A DNA stretch of 13,558 bases from Acidobacteriota bacterium (GTDB lineage Bacteria > Acidobacteriota > UBA6911 > JACQSX01). The position numbers were made by a program, and so were the translations under genes. The number at the start of each line of letters is the position of its first letter. Within the stretch, counting starts at the first letter, position 1. The stretch covers positions 1 through 13,558 of the forward strand of contig JACQGG010000082.1 in the NCBI GenBank assembly GCA_016199665.1, read 5' to 3'. Below, one piece after another: positions 7,691-13,558 of the stretch. The notes beneath the pieces were generated by a model. It had not been told where the DNA came from. It ran no database searches and saw only the letters and a program-made list of their open reading frames with translations.

Positions 7691-8086
7691 TCAGCGACCC
7701 GTGTCCTTCCTCGAAGGAGAGCTCCACTGCATCAGCAGCCGTTCAACAATTTCGCCTTTCCCGATGTGCCGGTCCAATATCTCCAGCGCGTCCTGCTCGG
7801 TGCGCACTGTATACCAGATTCCCTCGGGATAGACGACGACACTGGGGCCAAATTCACACATATCCAGACAACCCGCCTGGTTGGCCCGCACTTGCCCCTT
7901 GAGCCCCCGCTTCTTAATCTCAAGCTTGAAGAACTCGCGCAGGTTCAACGACCCCTTTGCCGCGCAGCACCCTTTTGGGCTATCGGGAGGACGTTCATTG
8001 ACGCATACAAAGATGTGATGACGGTAGCCTATGGCTTCCTCCCGAAGCAAGGCGTCCAGCAGCGCAGCCGCATCCTCGCTTTGCAA
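7691..8086 (-). CDS. Thioredoxin-like [2Fe-2S] ferredoxin domain protein
   Basis: This 131-residue soluble protein resembles the thioredoxin-fold [2Fe-2S] ferredoxins and the NuoE C-terminal domain. The sequence HHIFVCVNERPP, GCCAAKGS and AGCLDMCEFGP carries Cys28, Cys40/41, Cys73 and Cys77. The C28-C41-C73-C77 spacing (13, 32, 4) closely follows the cluster ligands of the Aquifex-type ferredoxin (13, 33, 4). VVVYPEGIWY completes the domain. It is expected to carry electrons in the cytoplasm; its partner is not encoded here. The start is unsettled. TTG at 8084-8086 with a weak AAGG upstream is used here, and TTG at 8048-8050 would give the usual short N-terminus. The frame stays open a further 27 codons upstream without an ATG, GTG or TTG. 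It is divergent from typA. Confidence 0.85.
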   Translation of the reverse strand: MQSEDAAALLDALLREEAIGYRHHIFVCVNERPPDSPKGCCAAKGSLNLREFFKLEIKKRGLKGQVRANQAGCLDMCEFGPSVVVYPEGIWYTVRTEQDALEILDRHIGKGEIVERLLMQWSSPSRKDTGR

Positions 8087-8208
8087 CGCCTTCGCTCTTT
8101 GACGCTGGAACCCGGCCGCGCTCCGCGCAAAGCCGCCGAAGCTGTCCTTGCAGTCAAGCGCACTGCTCTAGAATATCAAAGACCGGTTGTGAACAGCCAG
8201 ACGGGCCG

Positions 8209-8241
8209 GCCGGTTTTCGAATTCGCGCTACAGAAACCGGC
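8209..8241. repeat. Inverted repeat in the ferredoxin-typA intergenic region
   Basis: GCCGGTTT (8209-8216) and AAACCGGC (8234-8241) are perfect 8-bp arms separated by 17 nt, just upstream of the typA -10 box. This could be a binding site or a chance structure. The CCGGTTT core recurs nearby in variant form (CGGTTT at 8254-8259 region), which weakens any specific claim. Confidence 0.25.
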
Positions 8242-8269
8242 GCCTGCCTCCGGCGGTTTTCCGAAACTC

Positions 8270-8278
8270 TGCTATACT
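8270..8278 (+). promoter_or_regulatory. Extended -10 promoter of typA
   Basis: The sequence TGCTATACT contains the TGn extension plus TATACT, five of six matches to the -10 consensus. It would start transcription near 8285, about 20 nt before the typA ATG. There is no convincing -35 hexamer, as is common for extended -10 promoters. Confidence 0.45.
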
Positions 8279-8305
8279 CGATAGTTTTTGAATCGACGGA
8301 AAATT

Positions 8306-10093
8306 ATGTCCGGGATACGCAATATCGCCATTATCGCCCACGTAGACCACGGGAAGACCACTCTGCTTGATGCGATGCTCAAGCAGAGCGGCGTGTTCCG
8401 CGCCAACGAGGTGGTGCGCGAACGGGTGATGGACTCAATCGATCTGGAGCGAGAGCGGGGTATCACGATTGTGGCCAAGAATACGGCGATTTTCTTCAAT
8501 GGGTCGAAAATCAACATCGTCGACACCCCCGGCCACAGCGACTTCGGGGGCGAAGTGGAGCGGACGCTGAAAATCGTTGACGGGGCGATGTTGCTGGTCG
8601 ACGCAAGCGAAGGCCCTTTGCCGCAGACCCGATACGTTCTCCGAAAAGCACTGGAGGGCCGCCTCCCCATCCTGGTTGTGATCAACAAGATTGATCGCCC
8701 TGACGCCCGCATCCAGCAAGTGATCAACGAGATTTATGACCTGTTTATTGACCTGGATGCGTCAGAAGGTCAGCTTGAATTTCCTATCCTGTATACAAAT
8801 GCGCGGCTTGGAATCGCCTTCAACGACCCTGCAGAGACGGGACATGACCTAAAACCTCTGTTGGAGTCCATTGAAAGGCATCTGCCACCCGCCTCCGGAG
8901 ACCCCGAGGGGCGACTGCAGTTCCTGGTGGCCAACCTCGATTACAGCGACTACCTGGGGCGCCTGGCCATCGGGCGGATCTTCGCCGGAACGATGGCGGT
9001 TAACCAACAAGTCAAATTGTCCCGCCTCAATGGTGAATTGTGCGATGCACGGATTTCCACCATCTTCACTTTTGAGGGCCTGAAACGAAAGGAAGTGGAA
9101 ACGGCGGTGGCCGGCGACATTGTGGCGGTAGCCGGCATCGAATCAATCACCATCGGTGAAAGCCTCACCGATTTTGACGATCCAAGGCCTCTTCCCCCGA
9201 TTCAAGTGGATGAACCGACGATTTCCATGATCTTCTCGGTCAACAATGCTCCTTTTTCGGGGAGAGAGGGCGAGCATGTCACTTCCCGTAAACTGAAAGA
9301 GCGCCTGGAAAAGGAACTGCTCACCAATGTGTCGATCCGAGTGGAGGCCACCGAGACAACCGAGTCCTTCAAGGTCTTGGGACGAGGAGAGCTCCAGCTA
9401 GCCATCCTGATCGAAATGATGCGGCGAGAAGGGTATGAACTGCAGGTGGGCAAGCCGCACATCCTGCAGAAAGAGATCAATGGCGCTCAGCACGAGCCGC
9501 GCGAACTATTGATTATAGACAGCCCCGAAATCTACCTGGGAGTGATCATGGAGAAAGCCGGGGCTCGCAAAGGTCGCATGATTAAAATGATCAACCATCA
9601 GAGCGGGCGCGTTCACCTTGAATTTGAAATCCCCTCACGAGGCTTGATCGGATTGCGAAGTGAACTGATGACCGACAGCCGTGGAACTGCGGTAATGAAC
9701 ACGCTGTTCCATGGCTACATGCCATGGCAGGGCGAGATCCCCGGCCGCCCAACCGGTGTGCTGCTGGCCGATCGACCCGGCAACGCGACCGCGTACGCGT
9801 TGTACAATCTACAGGAGCGGGGGGAGCTGTTCATCGGTCCTGGAATCGCAGTCTATGAGGGCATGATTGTAGGGGAAAATGCCCGGCTGGCCGATCTGGA
9901 TGTCAACGTGGTTCGGGAAAAAAAGCTGACCAACATGCGTGCTTCTGTTGCAGATGAAGCGATCCGGTTGATTCCCTTTCGCAGTTTGAACCTGGAGCAG
10001 GCCATCGAGTTTGTCAACGATGACGAACTTGTGGAGGTGACCCCCGGCTCGATCCGGCTCAGAAAGAAGATCCTCCGCGCCAACCAACGCTAG
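8306..10093 (+). CDS. typA: Ribosome-associated GTPase TypA/BipA
   Basis: This 595-residue translational GTPase of the EF-G/LepA class binds the ribosome and acts in 50S assembly, cold or stress adaptation and surface-related phenotypes. Nucleotide motifs are clear: G1 AHVDHGKT at 11-18, switch I RGIT at 51-54, G3 DTPGH at 73-77 and G4 NKID at 127-130. The G5 position reads YTNARLG, where many members have SA. Domain II, the EF-G-like domains III and V and the BipA-specific C-terminal domain (SRGLIGLRSELMTDSRG, the HGYMPW loop, GELFIGPG) follow, and the length is normal. ATG at 8306 gives the usual MSGIRNIAIIAHVDHG start. A TTG 18 nt upstream would also be in frame. Only a weak GGA lies upstream, so a strong ribosome site is absent. 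No clear terminator follows the stop. Confidence 0.97.
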   Translation: MSGIRNIAIIAHVDHGKTTLLDAMLKQSGVFRANEVVRERVMDSIDLERERGITIVAKNTAIFFNGSKINIVDTPGHSDFGGEVERTLKIVDGAMLLVDASEGPLPQTRYVLRKALEGRLPILVVINKIDRPDARIQQVINEIYDLFIDLDASEGQLEFPILYTNARLGIAFNDPAETGHDLKPLLESIERHLPPASGDPEGRLQFLVANLDYSDYLGRLAIGRIFAGTMAVNQQVKLSRLNGELCDARISTIFTFEGLKRKEVETAVAGDIVAVAGIESITIGESLTDFDDPRPLPPIQVDEPTISMIFSVNNAPFSGREGEHVTSRKLKERLEKELLTNVSIRVEATETTESFKVLGRGELQLAILIEMMRREGYELQVGKPHILQKEINGAQHEPRELLIIDSPEIYLGVIMEKAGARKGRMIKMINHQSGRVHLEFEIPSRGLIGLRSELMTDSRGTAVMNTLFHGYMPWQGEIPGRPTGVLLADRPGNATAYALYNLQERGELFIGPGIAVYEGMIVGENARLADLDVNVVREKKLTNMRASVADEAIRLIPFRSLNLEQAIEFVNDDELVEVTPGSIRLRKKILRANQR

Positions 10094-10204
10094 CGTATTA
10101 AAACAAAGTACTTACGTAACGCCGGTTTCTGGTGTCAGATTTCGGGTCGACCCGTACGACGCTCAGTAGAAATGCCACACAATCCGCCCCCGTTCACGCT
10201 AGGG
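10094..10204. other. Gene-free DNA after typA with a 12-bp palindrome
   Basis: There is no coding frame here and no hairpin plus T-tract. CGGGTCGACCCG at 10143-10154 is a perfect loopless palindrome, which could be a protein site or chance. This stretch leads directly into the inverted-repeat element. Confidence 0.3.
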
Positions 10205-10382
10205 TAGTGTCCCTTAAATAACTTTACAGATTTGCCGGCGATTGCTAAGAAGGCCACCGTAGAGGACATCATCAAGAAGATCGACCGGGCGCGGGAGAAG
10301 GTTGAGCAGATCAAACCCGGATCCACCCTGCCCAGAGGGAAAAGGAAGGGGGCTAATCTGTAAAGTTATTTAAGGGACACTA
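10205..10382. mobile_element. MITE-like element with perfect 28-bp terminal inverted repeats
   Basis: Positions 10205-10232 and 10355-10382 are exact reverse complements (outer sequence TAGTGTCCCTTAAATAAC), with no mismatch over 28 bp. The pairing stops abruptly on both sides. The 178-bp unit is far too small for a transposase gene. The outermost TA on each side could be a duplicated TA target, as with IS630/Tc1-mariner elements, leaving a 174-bp core with 26-bp repeats. Alternatively the TA belongs to the repeats. The interior encodes a coding relic (see 10208-10363), so this is best read as an internally deleted insertion sequence that a full-length relative could move in trans. If transcribed, the two ends would form a 28-bp RNA stem. 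The parent insertion-sequence family is not certain. Confidence 0.8.
10208..10363 (+). pseudogene. Coding relic inside the inverted-repeat element, probable transposase 3' end
   Basis: The frame ending at TAA 10361-10363 is open back to TAG at 10205-10207. From 10232 it reads LPAIAKKATVEDIIKKIDRA, then REKVEQIKPGSTLPR and a basic tail GKRKGANL. Third codon positions are mostly G or C and the peptide is helical and charged, so it looks like real former coding sequence. The stop codon lies inside the right inverted repeat, a common arrangement for the 3' end of a transposase gene. I do not recognise the family from these 43 residues. A short passenger peptide is possible but less likely, since no start or ribosome site is visible. 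Confidence 0.5.
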
Positions 10383-10392
10383 TAGTAGGGTT

Positions 10393-10441
10393 GCGGCTCT
10401 GCCGCGCTGCGCATTCTCTGCGACCCTCTGCGTCTCGGCGG
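10393..10441. repeat. CTCTGCG-type intergenic repeat with a small hairpin
   Basis: GCGGC-TCT-GCCGC (10393-10405) can fold. CTCTGCG occurs at 10416-10422 and 10426-10432, with a third variant CTCGGCG at 10434-10440. On the other strand it reads as a CGCAGAG array. Such purine-rich arrays are, from memory, widespread between genes in environmental bacteria and often mistaken for short proteins. Their function is unknown. Confidence 0.45.
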
Positions 10442-10481
10442 TTGAGGACTGGCTGCCGTTTCAGAACCAGATCTTTGGGTT

Positions 10482-10497
10482 CCGGCTCTGTTGCCGG
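10482..10497. repeat. Small hairpin CCGGC/GCCGG
   Basis: Arms 10482-10486 and 10493-10497 are joined by a TCTGTT loop. It echoes the hairpin at 10393-10405, since both contain CGGCTCTG, so the two may be copies of one short repeat. There is no T-tract. Confidence 0.25.
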
Positions 10498-10538
10498 TGG
10501 GTTTCGATGGCCGGAGACGCATCATCGGTGTTGTAAAT

Positions 10539-10673
10539 ATGCCAAGAAGTATTACCCCAATAAAGACGACCGCCCTCAAGTTGCCCGCCGTGCTTGACGC
10601 ATCAGATCAACGACGAGGAGCGCATACAAAAAGCTTGTGTTTTTGCATATCAATAGGCTCTAATAGTGCATAA
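10539..10673 (+). pseudogene. Probable remnant of a ribbon-helix-helix (CopG-like) antitoxin
   Basis: From ATG 10539 the frame reads MPRSITPIKTTALKLPAVLD followed by ASDQRRGAHTKSL, then Cys-rich nonsense to the stop TAA at 10671. The first part looks like the N-terminal beta-strand of RHH antitoxins (TT-x-LKLP-x-LDA). RRGAHTKS resembles the later RRG-x-x-KS turn with about six residues missing between. The tail does not continue the helix. No ribosome site is present, and the frame runs into the vapBC promoter region. This suggests a degraded antitoxin gene, with low certainty because the match rests on about 25 residues seen by eye. Confidence 0.3.
10635..10664 (+). promoter_or_regulatory. 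Putative vapBC promoter/operator
   Basis: TTGTGT (10635-10640) and TCTAAT (10659-10664; five of six -10 matches) are separated by 18 bp, ending 19 nt before the vapB ATG. TGCATA occurs at 10644-10649 and again at 10667-10672, flanking the -10 box. Repeated half-sites around the promoter fit autoregulation by a VapB-VapC complex, but the sites are short. Confidence 0.35.
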
Positions 10674-10683
10674 ACGAGGCGCC

Positions 10684-10890
10684 ATGAGAACCACACTGGA
10701 TATCGACGCAGAGCTTCTGGAAGAGGTGATGACAACCACCGGCTCTCCTTCCAAGAAAAAGGCCATCGAAACAGCCCTGAGGGAATTGCTGCGCGCCAGG
10801 CGGCGCGAAGAAATCCTCAACCTGATCGGCAACTATGAGGACTTCTCCTTGACCTTGGAGGAGTTGGACAAAATGCGCCGTGAATCGTGA
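10684..10890 (+). CDS. vapB: VapB-family antitoxin
   Basis: This 68-residue protein begins MRTTLDIDAELLEEVMTTTG, followed by KKKAIETALRELLRARRREE. It is a textbook member of the VapB antitoxin family formerly called DUF2191: an N-terminal DNA-binding strand and helices (1-45), then a toxin-wrapping acidic tail (NYEDFSLTLEELDKMRRES). It should neutralise the adjacent PIN toxin and, in complex with it, repress the operon. ATG at 10684 has GAGG at 4-nt spacing. An in-frame GTG at 10666 has no ribosome site and lies beside the -10 box. The stop overlaps vapC by 11 bp. Confidence 0.93.
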   Translation: MRTTLDIDAELLEEVMTTTGSPSKKKAIETALRELLRARRREEILNLIGNYEDFSLTLEELDKMRRES

Positions 10891-11293
10891 AAAGGTCCTG
10901 GTTGACACTTCCGCCTGGATTCTCAGCTTCAGAAAGACAGGCCACACCGAACTCAAAGACTTCGTAAAGAGCGCGATTCTGGCCGAATCAGCGGCCACGT
11001 GCCCCGTTATCATCCTGGAGCTCCTTCAGGGTTGTCGGGATAAAGATGAGCGAGACACTCTCAGATCGCGCCTGGAAAGCCTCGAGGTTCTTCCCGTCTC
11101 TCCGGCAGTTTGGGACAGGGCCTATGAACTCGGGTTTTCCGTCAGAAGGAAAGGGCTGAGTGTGCCCACTACGGATCTGCTTGTCGCATCGGTCGCAATC
11201 GAAAGCTCATGCCTGATCGTGCACTGCGATAAGCACTATGAAATGATCCAGAACCACTCAACTCTGCGCGCCAGGTGGATGGGGCGCAAATGA
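10880..11293 (+). CDS. vapC: VapC PIN-domain ribonuclease toxin
   Basis: This 137-residue PIN-domain protein should be a Mg-dependent endoribonuclease that arrests translation by cutting tRNA or rRNA when VapB is lost. The four acidic metal ligands are present: Asp9 in LVDTSAW, Glu47 in IILELLQG, Asp99 in TTDLLVASVA and Asp117 in HCDKHYEMI. Length and order are normal, so it looks intact and active. The GTG start at 10880 lies inside the vapB gene, 11 bp before its end, and has no clear Shine-Dalgarno. Translation is therefore probably coupled to vapB, which would keep toxin below antitoxin. No other start fits, since LVDTSAW begins at residue 7. The RNA target cannot be read from the sequence. 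Confidence 0.95.
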   Translation: MNREKVLVDTSAWILSFRKTGHTELKDFVKSAILAESAATCPVIILELLQGCRDKDERDTLRSRLESLEVLPVSPAVWDRAYELGFSVRRKGLSVPTTDLLVASVAIESSCLIVHCDKHYEMIQNHSTLRARWMGRK

Positions 11294-11317
11294 GTTTCTG
11301 GTAGTGTAAGAACAGAC

Positions 11318-13558
11318 GTGAAAAGCAGCGGAGTCACCGGCCAACCGGAGGCGAGCGCCCCTTCCCGCCGCGAATGGATGCGGGCCTCAATGGCGATTGC
11401 GGCGGTCTCAGCGCTCTTCCTTTCTCCGGCGTTGCTGACTTCCAGAGTCCTTCTGCCGGCTGATCTGCTGGCCAGTTATGCTCCCTGGGCGACCGAAGCG
11501 GCGAACGTTCCCCAGAATGCCAACCTCTCGGACTCCCTGCAACAGTTCTACCCTTATCTTCATTTTTTCAGAGAACAGATGCGCCGGGGACACTTTCCCC
11601 TTTGGAACCCCTATGTGTTGTGCGGCACGCCTTTTTTGGCCAACTCGGTAACGGCGGTCCTGTTCCCGATTACCTGGCTCGTCCTGGCGATCCCTCCGGA
11701 AACCTTCTTCGAGTGGAGCGCTTTCCTGAAGCTTTTCCTGGCAGGTCTTGGAACCTACGCTTTTGCTCGCGCCCGGCTGAGCGTTCGTCCGCCGGCAGCC
11801 TGGTGTGCGGCGACCGCCTACATGTTTTGCGGGTACCAGGTCTATTTTCTGGGGTTCCCCAACACTTACATCACCGCGCTGCTGCCGTGGAGCCTGCTTG
11901 CCCTGGAGGCCGGCTTTGTCGGCCCGAACATCCGATGCCGATGGGTCTTCTCCCTGCTGGTGGCAGCCCTGCTGGTGGCCGGACATGTCGAAAGCGCCGT
12001 TCTGGCAATCCTTTTCTTTCTGTTGTACCTGGGGGTCCTGGTATTTGAATCCGGGCCGAGACGGATGCAGGACTCGCTCAACATTGGGCAATCCTTGATG
12101 CCGTTCTTGTTACACTTGGTGTGGGCGGCGTTCTTGGCCGGGGCCGCGCTGCTGCCGTTTGCCGCGTACCTCCGGGAGAGCGCTACTTTTCTAAACAGAA
12201 CCCAGGCAGTCAACCCCTTTCATGTCCCCCTGCTGCGGCTGCCCGCGATGCTGGTTCCCTATTTCTTTGGGTCCCCTGTTTTCAACCCGAGTGGGGCGAC
12301 CGTCGGCCAGATGGAGCAGTGCATCTTCATCGGAGCCATCCCGCTGCTGCTCGCCTTCTACGGGATGTCCCGATCCGCCAATTGGCGTGCTCCCGCCATC
12401 ATCGCGGGCTTCATCCTCAGCTTTCTGATCACCTTCGGTATCTGGCCTTTCTTTCACCTGTTCACTTCACTGCCGATCCTGAAGCAGGGCAACCATGTTC
12501 ACGCCATCCAGATATTCCAATTCTGCTCAGTGCTGCTTCTGGCAATGGGGCTGGAGCGCTGGGCCGGCATGAACCGGAAACTGAGGACGTTGCCGGCTCT
12601 TTTCCTGGCCGTTCAGCTTGCCCTCCTGCTGTGGCAATCCCGGCTCCACACCCAGTTTCCTTTCCTGACTTTTCAGACCAAAACTCCGTGGTATGGAGTC
12701 ATTTCGCTTTGCTTTCTCATCTTGTTCTGCGCGACCCAGCTAAAGCCCGCGACAGCTCCCGGTCTCCTGGCAGTTCTGTTGCCAGGCCTCGGGTTTCTGT
12801 ATGGCTATTGCTTCAATCCGGCAGCTTCTTCTCACCTGCTGGAACCGCACGCGGCGTTGCGCCAGATGGAGCAAAGCGCCAGGCTGGCAGGAATTGGAGA
12901 CGGCACACTGCTGCCGAACATGTCCCTGTCAGCGGGGCTGCGGGACTTTCGCGGCTATGAGTCGGTCGTTCTGTCGCGCACGCAGACCTTCTTCAACCGT
13001 CTGACCGGCCGGATTAATGACCCCCAGCACTCGCTCCATCAGGTTGACTCCGGCGTGGCCACAGTTCTAAGGCAGTGCGGCGTGCAATACCTGGTCTCCC
13101 CCTCGCCCCTGATGCTGCCCGCCTGGACGCGGCTGGAGGCTCGCGGCGCTTTTGTTTATCGCGCGCTGGAGCCGGCTTCAAGAACGCAGTTTGTCTCGCG
13201 CGCCAGGAGCGCGACTGCGGCTGACAGCTTGACGGCGCTTCTTGAAGGGCGCACCGAGAATATGCTGTTTCTCGAAAAGGAGGGATTAGACCGCCGCGGT
13301 TCTGCCTCCGGAATGGTTCGAACCTTACGGGAGATGCCCGATCGGATGCAGTATGCCGTGCACGCGGCGGCGGCGGGATTTCTTCTGGTCCGCGAAGCGG
13401 CCGATGGAGGATGGGGGGCCCGGGTTAACGGGCGACCGGCCGAATGGGTCCGAGCCAACTATCTTTTTATGGCCATAGCCGTGCCGGCCGGGGATTCGGT
13501 CGTTGAGTTGAACTACCGGCCCTGGAGTTGGATTGGAGGCCTTGCTTTGACGCTTCTA
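11318..13558 (+). CDS. YfhO-like large polytopic membrane protein (C-terminus outside window)
   Basis: The frame is open from GTG 11318 to the last base, 747 codons. It opens with an early hydrophobic helix and LLPADLLASYAPW. Next comes the hallmark WNPYVLCGTPFLANS at about residues 96-110, a long run of membrane helices to about residue 500, then a periplasmic-type domain (SAGLRDFRGYESVV, GVQYLVSPSP, and a C-terminal WIGGLALTLL helix). This is the layout of bacterial YfhO-type proteins, GT-C-like membrane enzymes implicated in glycosylation of lipoteichoic acid or other envelope glycans. The substrate here is unknown. The start is uncertain: GTG 11318 lacks a good ribosome site, and ATG 11378 is an alternative that removes 20 polar residues. 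It begins 24 bp after vapC, but its function is unrelated, so co-transcription is only possible. Confidence 0.82.
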   Translation, partial: MKSSGVTGQPEASAPSRREWMRASMAIAAVSALFLSPALLTSRVLLPADLLASYAPWATEAANVPQNANLSDSLQQFYPYLHFFREQMRRGHFPLWNPYVLCGTPFLANSVTAVLFPITWLVLAIPPETFFEWSAFLKLFLAGLGTYAFARARLSVRPPAAWCAATAYMFCGYQVYFLGFPNTYITALLPWSLLALEAGFVGPNIRCRWVFSLLVAALLVAGHVESAVLAILFFLLYLGVLVFESGPRRMQDSLNIGQSLMPFLLHLVWAAFLAGAALLPFAAYLRESATFLNRTQAVNPFHVPLLRLPAMLVPYFFGSPVFNPSGATVGQMEQCIFIGAIPLLLAFYGMSRSANWRAPAIIAGFILSFLITFGIWPFFHLFTSLPILKQGNHVHAIQIFQFCSVLLLAMGLERWAGMNRKLRTLPALFLAVQLALLLWQSRLHTQFPFLTFQTKTPWYGVISLCFLILFCATQLKPATAPGLLAVLLPGLGFLYGYCFNPAASSHLLEPHAALRQMEQSARLAGIGDGTLLPNMSLSAGLRDFRGYESVVLSRTQTFFNRLTGRINDPQHSLHQVDSGVATVLRQCGVQYLVSPSPLMLPAWTRLEARGAFVYRALEPASRTQFVSRARSATAADSLTALLEGRTENMLFLEKEGLDRRGSASGMVRTLREMPDRMQYAVHAAAAGFLLVREAADGGWGARVNGRPAEWVRANYLFMAIAVPAGDSVVELNYRPWSWIGGLALTLL

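Noticed and set aside
10135..10326. A minus-strand 63-codon frame crossing the left end of the inverted-repeat element
   Set aside because: It begins inside the element and runs through one repeat into unrelated flank; composition is not protein-like.
10205..10382. Reading the inverted repeats as an intrinsic terminator of typA
   Set aside because: The arms are separated by 122 bp and lack a T-tract; mobile-element ends explain them better.
10391..10597. Short frames over the CTCTGCG array, both strands
   Set aside because: These are the familiar spurious peptides produced by this kind of intergenic repeat, without a ribosome site.
12121..12960. A 279-codon plus-strand frame rich in Pro, Arg and Ser
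   Set aside because: It lies in another frame of the YfhO-like gene, which has continuous membrane helices through this stretch; high GC keeps shadow frames open.

Overview
The window looks like chromosomal DNA from a moderately GC-rich, Gram-negative-type environmental bacterium. An alginate-export-like outer-membrane barrel points to an outer membrane. The mix of GH57/DUF4912 glycogen genes, a GT39-type membrane protein, a thioredoxin-like [2Fe-2S] ferredoxin, a YfhO-type membrane protein and purine-rich intergenic repeats reminds me most of Acidobacteriota. That assignment is inference from gene content only.

Layout. Positions 1-447 (+) hold the C-terminal end of an outer-membrane beta-barrel protein. 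It converges on an APC-superfamily amino acid permease (458-1882, -). A divergent small orphan gene (2055-2360, +) follows. Next comes a minus-strand block, read right to left: a GT-C glycosyltransferase (7525-5795), a 70-residue protein made of two copies of one motif (5640-5428), a DUF4912 protein (5398-4055) and a GH57 1,4-alpha-glucan branching enzyme (4058-2421). The last two overlap at TTGA and are very likely translationally coupled, which suggests one alpha-glucan (glycogen) function. The small protein lies 29 bp upstream of the DUF4912 gene and is probably in the same transcript. A [2Fe-2S] ferredoxin-like gene (8086-7691, -) is divergent from typA/bipA (8306-10093, +).

The 590 bp between typA and the next gene are accessory DNA. 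They hold a 178-bp element with perfect 28-bp terminal inverted repeats flanking a coding relic (10205-10382), a CTCTGCG-type intergenic repeat with small hairpins, and what looks like a fossil ribbon-helix-helix antitoxin N-terminus (10539-10673). An intact vapB-vapC toxin-antitoxin pair with an 11-bp overlap follows (10684-11293). A large YfhO-like polytopic membrane protein (11318 onward) runs off the right edge.

Most genes are ordinary members of known families. The parts most worth a second look are the MITE-like element and its coding relic, the decayed antitoxin beside the live vapBC, and the small tandem-motif protein tied to the DUF4912-GH57 pair. I saw no CRISPR array, rRNA or tRNA.
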